This document shows, piece by piece, positions 13,418 to 16,849 of a stretch of DNA of 16,849 nt. The DNA lies in contig JAHIKV010000152.1 in NCBI GenBank assembly GCA_018897395.1, forward strand, positions 1 to 16,849. The letters run 5' to 3'. How positions within the stretch are numbered: the first letter of the stretch is position 1; each line of letters opens with the position of its first letter. Both the position numbers and the translations under genes were made by a program. The notes under the pieces were generated by a model. It was not told the origin of the DNA and ran no database searches. It saw only the letters and a program-made list of their open reading frames with translations. Source of the stretch: Planctomycetota bacterium (GTDB taxonomy: Bacteria > Planctomycetota > Planctomycetia > Pirellulales > Thermoguttaceae).

Positions 13418-14020
13418 CTAGTGCGTCATCGCCATCTGCACCAACTCCGCCAGCGACTTGGCCCCCATTTTCTTCATCAGCTTCGCGCGGCGGTCCTCGA
13501 TGGTGCGGGTGCTGAGACCGAGTTCGGCGGCGATCTCCTTGTTCAGCTTGCCTTCGAGGATCAAGTTGAGCACCGCGCGCTCGCCGGGCGTGAGCCGAGT
13601 GAGGCGCCGCTCGACGCGCTGCCGTCGGGCGCGACGACGACGGTTCTGCAAGTCCAAATCGAGCGCCTTGCGGATGCTGTCCCAAAGTTCTTGTTCTTGG
13701 ACCGGCTTTTCGAGGAAATTGACCGCCCCCATCTGCATTGCTTCCACCGCCATTGAGACGTTGCCGTGACCGGTGACAAAGACGACCGGAAGGGCAATCT
13801 TTTCGCGGATCAACTTCCGCTGCAACTCGAGCCCGTTCATGCCCGGCATGGCCACGTCGAGCACCAGACACCCGTGTCTAGGGGGACGATAGGCCGCTAG
13901 AAACTCGGCCGCCGAGGAGAATGCCTCGACGTGAGGAAACACGACTTTCACGGTCGCCGTCAATGCCCTCAACGCCGCCGGATCGTCGTCCACCAGAAAA
14001 ACCGTGGCTTCGTCGTTCAA
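13418..14020 (-). CDS. FixJ/NarL-type response regulator (orphan)
   Basis: A 200-residue two-component regulator. The receiver domain (about 5-120) has the acidic pocket Asp11-Asp12-Asp13, phospho-acceptor Asp55 in LVLDVAMPGMNG, Thr83 and Lys105 in FLEKP. A LuxR-type helix-turn-helix follows (about 140-196: LTPGERAVLNLILEGKLNKE, then GLSTRTIEDRRAKLMKKMGA). The VTGHGNVSMAVEAMQMGAVN segment is typical of FixJ. It should act as a phosphorylation-dependent DNA-binding activator. No histidine kinase is adjacent, so its partner and regulon are unknown. The only usable start is TTG at 14020, since TAA closes the frame just upstream; no clear Shine-Dalgarno site. Confidence 0.92.
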   Translation of the reverse strand: MNDEATVFLVDDDPAALRALTATVKVVFPHVEAFSSAAEFLAAYRPPRHGCLVLDVAMPGMNGLELQRKLIREKIALPVVFVTGHGNVSMAVEAMQMGAVNFLEKPVQEQELWDSIRKALDLDLQNRRRRARRQRVERRLTRLTPGERAVLNLILEGKLNKEIAAELGLSTRTIEDRRAKLMKKMGAKSLAELVQMAMTH

Positions 14021-14346
14021 GGGACACCATTACCCGATAAGCTGGGCGGTCTGTTCCTGCTCCATCAAGTTCGGTTTACCACACTATTATTCTACGTCGC
14101 AACGTCTATAGTACGCTCAGTTACGTGGGAAACCACATCCTTTCTCTGGAATAGATTACTTTCGGTACCGGCAATCTCGTCGTTTCCGGCATAATTCGTC
14201 CCGCGGAACACGCGGATACCTGCTACTTCGAGTTTTACTGGATCGGGCTTCTGTCGCCAAAATTTCCGTGATAATGAATGTATGTCCCTAACGGCGGCAT
14301 GTGCCGCCTCCTGCAATTAAGTGGGATTGGCCCGCAAAAACAGCTA
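14021..14346. other. gene-free stretch upstream of the response regulator
   Basis: Nothing coding can be supported. It is less GC-rich than the flanking genes and should hold the promoter of the response-regulator gene, but I see no convincing -35/-10 pair. A perfect 7-bp hairpin GGCGGCA-TG-TGCCGCC lies at 14293-14308. Confidence 0.5.
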
Positions 14347-14374
14347 TTTAGCCCCGGGTGAATACACCCGGGGC
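14347..14374. repeat. TTTAGCC hairpin with perfect 10-bp stem
   Basis: TTTA (14347-14350) precedes GCCCCGGGTG-AATA-CACCCGGGGC (14351-14374), a perfect stem of the same dispersed family as at 1884 and 14579. Confidence 0.75.
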
Positions 14375-14401
14375 ACGGTGTGGTGTGTCCAACCGCTCTT
14401 C

Positions 14402-14493
14402 CCCGCCGTGTATTCACGGCGGGCTAAATGGTATTCACGGCGGGCTAAATGGTATTCACGGCGGGCTAAATGGTATTCACGGCGGGCTAAATG
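14402..14493. repeat. hairpin with right arm in four perfect 21-bp tandem copies
   Basis: CCCGCCGTG-TATT-CACGGCGGG (14402-14424) is a perfect 9-bp stem ending in GGCTAAAT. The right half, a 21-bp unit beginning GTATTCACGG and ending GGCTAAATG, is present four times without a mismatch (14410-14430, 14431-14451, 14452-14472, 14473-14493). Any copy could pair with the single left arm. The identity of copies points to recent slippage. Confidence 0.9.
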
Positions 14494-14578
14494 AAATTAT
14501 TCCCGGACATTCACAATTTATTCAACGGGCCGACGAGCCATAGCGCGGTTTGTGGTAGGATTGCATGGCGTCACTCAT

Positions 14579-14644
14579 TTAGCCGGCGGACTTGTCCGCC
14601 GCGCGGGGCGGAGGTGCTTCGCGGCTTGCAAGCACGCCGGCTAA
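14579..14644. repeat. compound TTAGCC...GGCTAA hairpin element
   Basis: Outer 10-bp inverted repeat TTAGCCGGCG (14579-14588) and CGCCGGCTAA (14635-14644). An alternative inner hairpin is CGGCGGAC-TT-GTCCGCCG (about 14584-14601). It lies 51 bases upstream of the uxs start, so it probably falls in or near its 5' untranslated region. Confidence 0.7.
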
Positions 14645-14695
14645 GAACATCCACGCAACATCGTGTGTCATACTACACGCACCGAGGTCGATCGG

Positions 14696-15644
<949 letters not shown>

Positions 15645-15670
<26 letters not shown>

Positions 15671-15886
15671 CCCGGATAATTCATAAAGGGCGCCATGCGG
15701 CAAGCGCAGCTTGCCCGTGGTGCGACATTGAGGCCACGGGTAAGTTGCGATTACCCATGCCACCCGATTCCAGGCTTTATGAATAATCCGAGATAGCCGC
15801 GAAAAAAAATGGTGGGACCGCGCTGCACTTGTCCCACCCTACTTTTCCATCGCCCCCCGACGCCCAATCATTAGCCCTGATAATTC
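15645..15886. repeat. 38-bp direct repeats copying the uxs 3' end
   Basis: Bases 15645-15682 (the last eight uxs codons, its stop and 12 bases beyond) recur at 15849-15886 with 35 of 38 identical. The copies are 204 bp apart and flank the MITE-like element and a further hairpin, GGTGGGAC...GTCCCACC (15811-15838). Confidence 0.8.
15673..15790. mobile_element. MITE-like element, 118 bp, with 16-bp terminal inverted repeats
   Basis: CGGATAATTCATAAAG (15673-15688) and CTTTATGAATAATCCG (15775-15790) are inverted copies with one mismatch. Inside are a hairpin GGCAAGC-GCA-GCTTGCC (15699-15715) and GGGTAA/TTACCC arms. No coding capacity; no clear target-site duplication. Classing it as a MITE is inference from size and ends. 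Confidence 0.5.
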
Positions 15887-16007
15887 CCGTCGTGGCGGAA
15901 CGTTCCGGTTGCGCCGATTATGCCGACCGCTTGGGGTATATGCGCCGCTGGTAGCGGTTCCACGCCGGAAATTGGCTCAAGAAATCGGCGTCGGGCCGTT
16001 CAGACCC
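15887..16007. other. gene-free stretch before the conserved protein
   Basis: No gene, hairpin or other structure that I can support, apart from the promoter starting at 16008. A long open frame crossing it runs out of phase with the better gene at 16087. Confidence 0.4.
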
Positions 16008-16036
16008 TTGGAAAATCGGCCGCGCCCAAGTACACT
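16008..16036 (+). promoter_or_regulatory. possible promoter of the conserved protein
   Basis: TTGGAA (16008-16013), a 17-bp spacer and TACACT (16031-16036), each matching 4 of 6 consensus bases. The start would be near 16041, giving a leader of about 46 bases to the ATG at 16087. Confidence 0.4.
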
Positions 16037-16086
16037 CGATTCTTATGGGGCGGCAACCGTCGGCTCGATCCACTCCGGTGATATTC

Positions 16087-16656
16087 ATGCACAGTTTGCA
16101 TCATCCTCAGCCCGACGAGGTCGAGCAACTGCTCCGCAACGCCGAACTGCGCGACGAGTTGGAGCGTTACTTCGACGAGTCGATCAGCCGGGTGAACGTC
16201 CAGCACTTTACGCTGGCCGCGGAAAACGAGTTTCTGGCCGCCATGTTGGCCTGGGAACAGGCCCCGGTGTTGCCGATCTACCGCTGGTTCGATCCCGAGC
16301 TGCGCCCGCCCCGCCCGGAGTCGTTGGACGGCGAGTGCCTGCACAAAATCCTCTGGGACGTTGTCCGCAAGCTCTATCAGAAGCGGATCGTGTTGGATTT
16401 CACCGGCCATCTGGGCGACCGCGAGTTGTATCGGTTGCTCTTCCGCGACATCCTTTCGGCGCGGGAAAAGAAGCTCGACTGGCCGAAGAACTATCTGCAC
16501 TGGGACTGCACGGGCGCCAACCGCGACCCGGAGATTTGGCTCCGCTACTACGCCACCGACGAGGAGCGAGAGGACTGGGCGGATCTGTACAACCAGCCGC
16601 TTCCTCCGGCGCTGCCGCTCCCCTATCCGCGTCACTTGCCCCGCGAGCCGGGCTAA
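16087..16656 (+). CDS. conserved protein of unknown function, planctomycete type
   Basis: A 189-residue acidic, soluble protein beginning MHSLHHPQPDEVEQLLRNAE. It resembles a planctomycete protein I recall without a function: the patterns ENEFLAAMLAWEQAPVLPI, LHKILWDVVRKLYQKRIVLD and NYLHWDC (followed by WLRYYATDEERE) look conserved, rich in Trp, Tyr, His and Asp. No signal peptide, membrane segment or known catalytic motif. I chose the ATG at 16087 because GGTGA (16077-16081) lies 5 bases upstream and the family-like sequence begins there; an ATG at 16045 adds 14 residues and sits almost on the predicted transcription start. Nearby genes give no clue to its role. Confidence 0.75.
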   Translation: MHSLHHPQPDEVEQLLRNAELRDELERYFDESISRVNVQHFTLAAENEFLAAMLAWEQAPVLPIYRWFDPELRPPRPESLDGECLHKILWDVVRKLYQKRIVLDFTGHLGDRELYRLLFRDILSAREKKLDWPKNYLHWDCTGANRDPEIWLRYYATDEEREDWADLYNQPLPPALPLPYPRHLPREPG

Positions 16657-16664
16657 GCTTATTT

Positions 16665-16687
16665 GGTGCGTCGCGGACGCACCCTAC
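16665..16687. repeat. GGTG...CACCCTAC hairpin after the conserved protein
   Basis: Perfect 8-bp stem GGTGCGTC-GCG-GACGCACC (16665-16683) followed by CTAC, 8 bases past the stop. The hairpin at 15811-15838 has the same outer bases and is also followed by CTAC. It may serve as a terminator; there is no T-run. Confidence 0.55.
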
Positions 16688-16712
16688 TCTGGTTGGTTCC
16701 AAGTTGTAGTTG

Positions 16713-16849
<137 letters not shown>

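Noticed and set aside
14410..14493. CRISPR array
   Set aside because: The four 21-bp copies are directly tandem with no spacers, and no cas gene is present.
14358..14543. 61-residue frame with IHGGLNG repeats
   Set aside because: It is only the translation of the 21-bp tandem repeat, has no ribosome binding site and no non-repeat conserved part.
15909..16709. 266-residue plus-strand frame overlapping the gene at 16087
   Set aside because: Low-complexity Arg/Ala/Gly-rich product; the other frame has a conserved-looking, compositionally normal protein with promoter and ribosome site.

Overview
The window looks like chromosomal DNA of a GC-rich planctomycete, probably of the Pirellulales type. 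This is inferred from protein character (a fused AroD-AroE enzyme, a DQHA-type MutL, conserved proteins of that lineage), weak or missing Shine-Dalgarno sites before some genes, and many small hairpin repeats and purine-rich low-complexity tracts between genes. No 16S rRNA or other phylogenetic marker is present, so the assignment is provisional.

Left part (1-9.7 kb) is housekeeping with small accessory modules. Minus-strand aroDE (shikimate pathway) is followed by a plus-strand ParD-like antitoxin whose toxin gene is reduced to its first codons. This abuts a minus-strand PIN-domain toxin with a small antitoxin-like partner. Minus-strand mutL and purA follow, then an O-methyltransferase-like gene, a secreted transglutaminase-fold protein and a small SAM methyltransferase.

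Middle (about 9.9-13.15 kb) is a compact type II restriction-modification island with visibly lower GC than its flanks. On the left, a controller (C) protein and a putative PD-(D/E)XK endonuclease read rightward from a textbook double C-box. On the right, vsr, an unrecognised 194-residue protein and a DNA cytosine-5 methyltransferase read leftward from a separate AT-rich promoter. The endonuclease and methyltransferase genes collide tail to tail and overlap by 45 bp. The unknown protein, wedged between vsr and the methyltransferase, is the most interesting candidate for a new component.

Right part (13.2-16.85 kb) has an orphan FixJ-type response regulator, a 675-bp repeat-rich gap with four perfect 21-bp tandem copies of half a hairpin, uxs (UDP-glucuronate decarboxylase), a MITE-like element flanked by an imperfect duplication of the uxs 3' end, and a conserved protein of unknown function. 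At the right edge lies the 3' end (domains V and VI) of a group II intron on the minus strand.

A hairpin family with the signature TTTAGCC...GGCTAAA recurs across the window, including one copy inside the mutL coding sequence.
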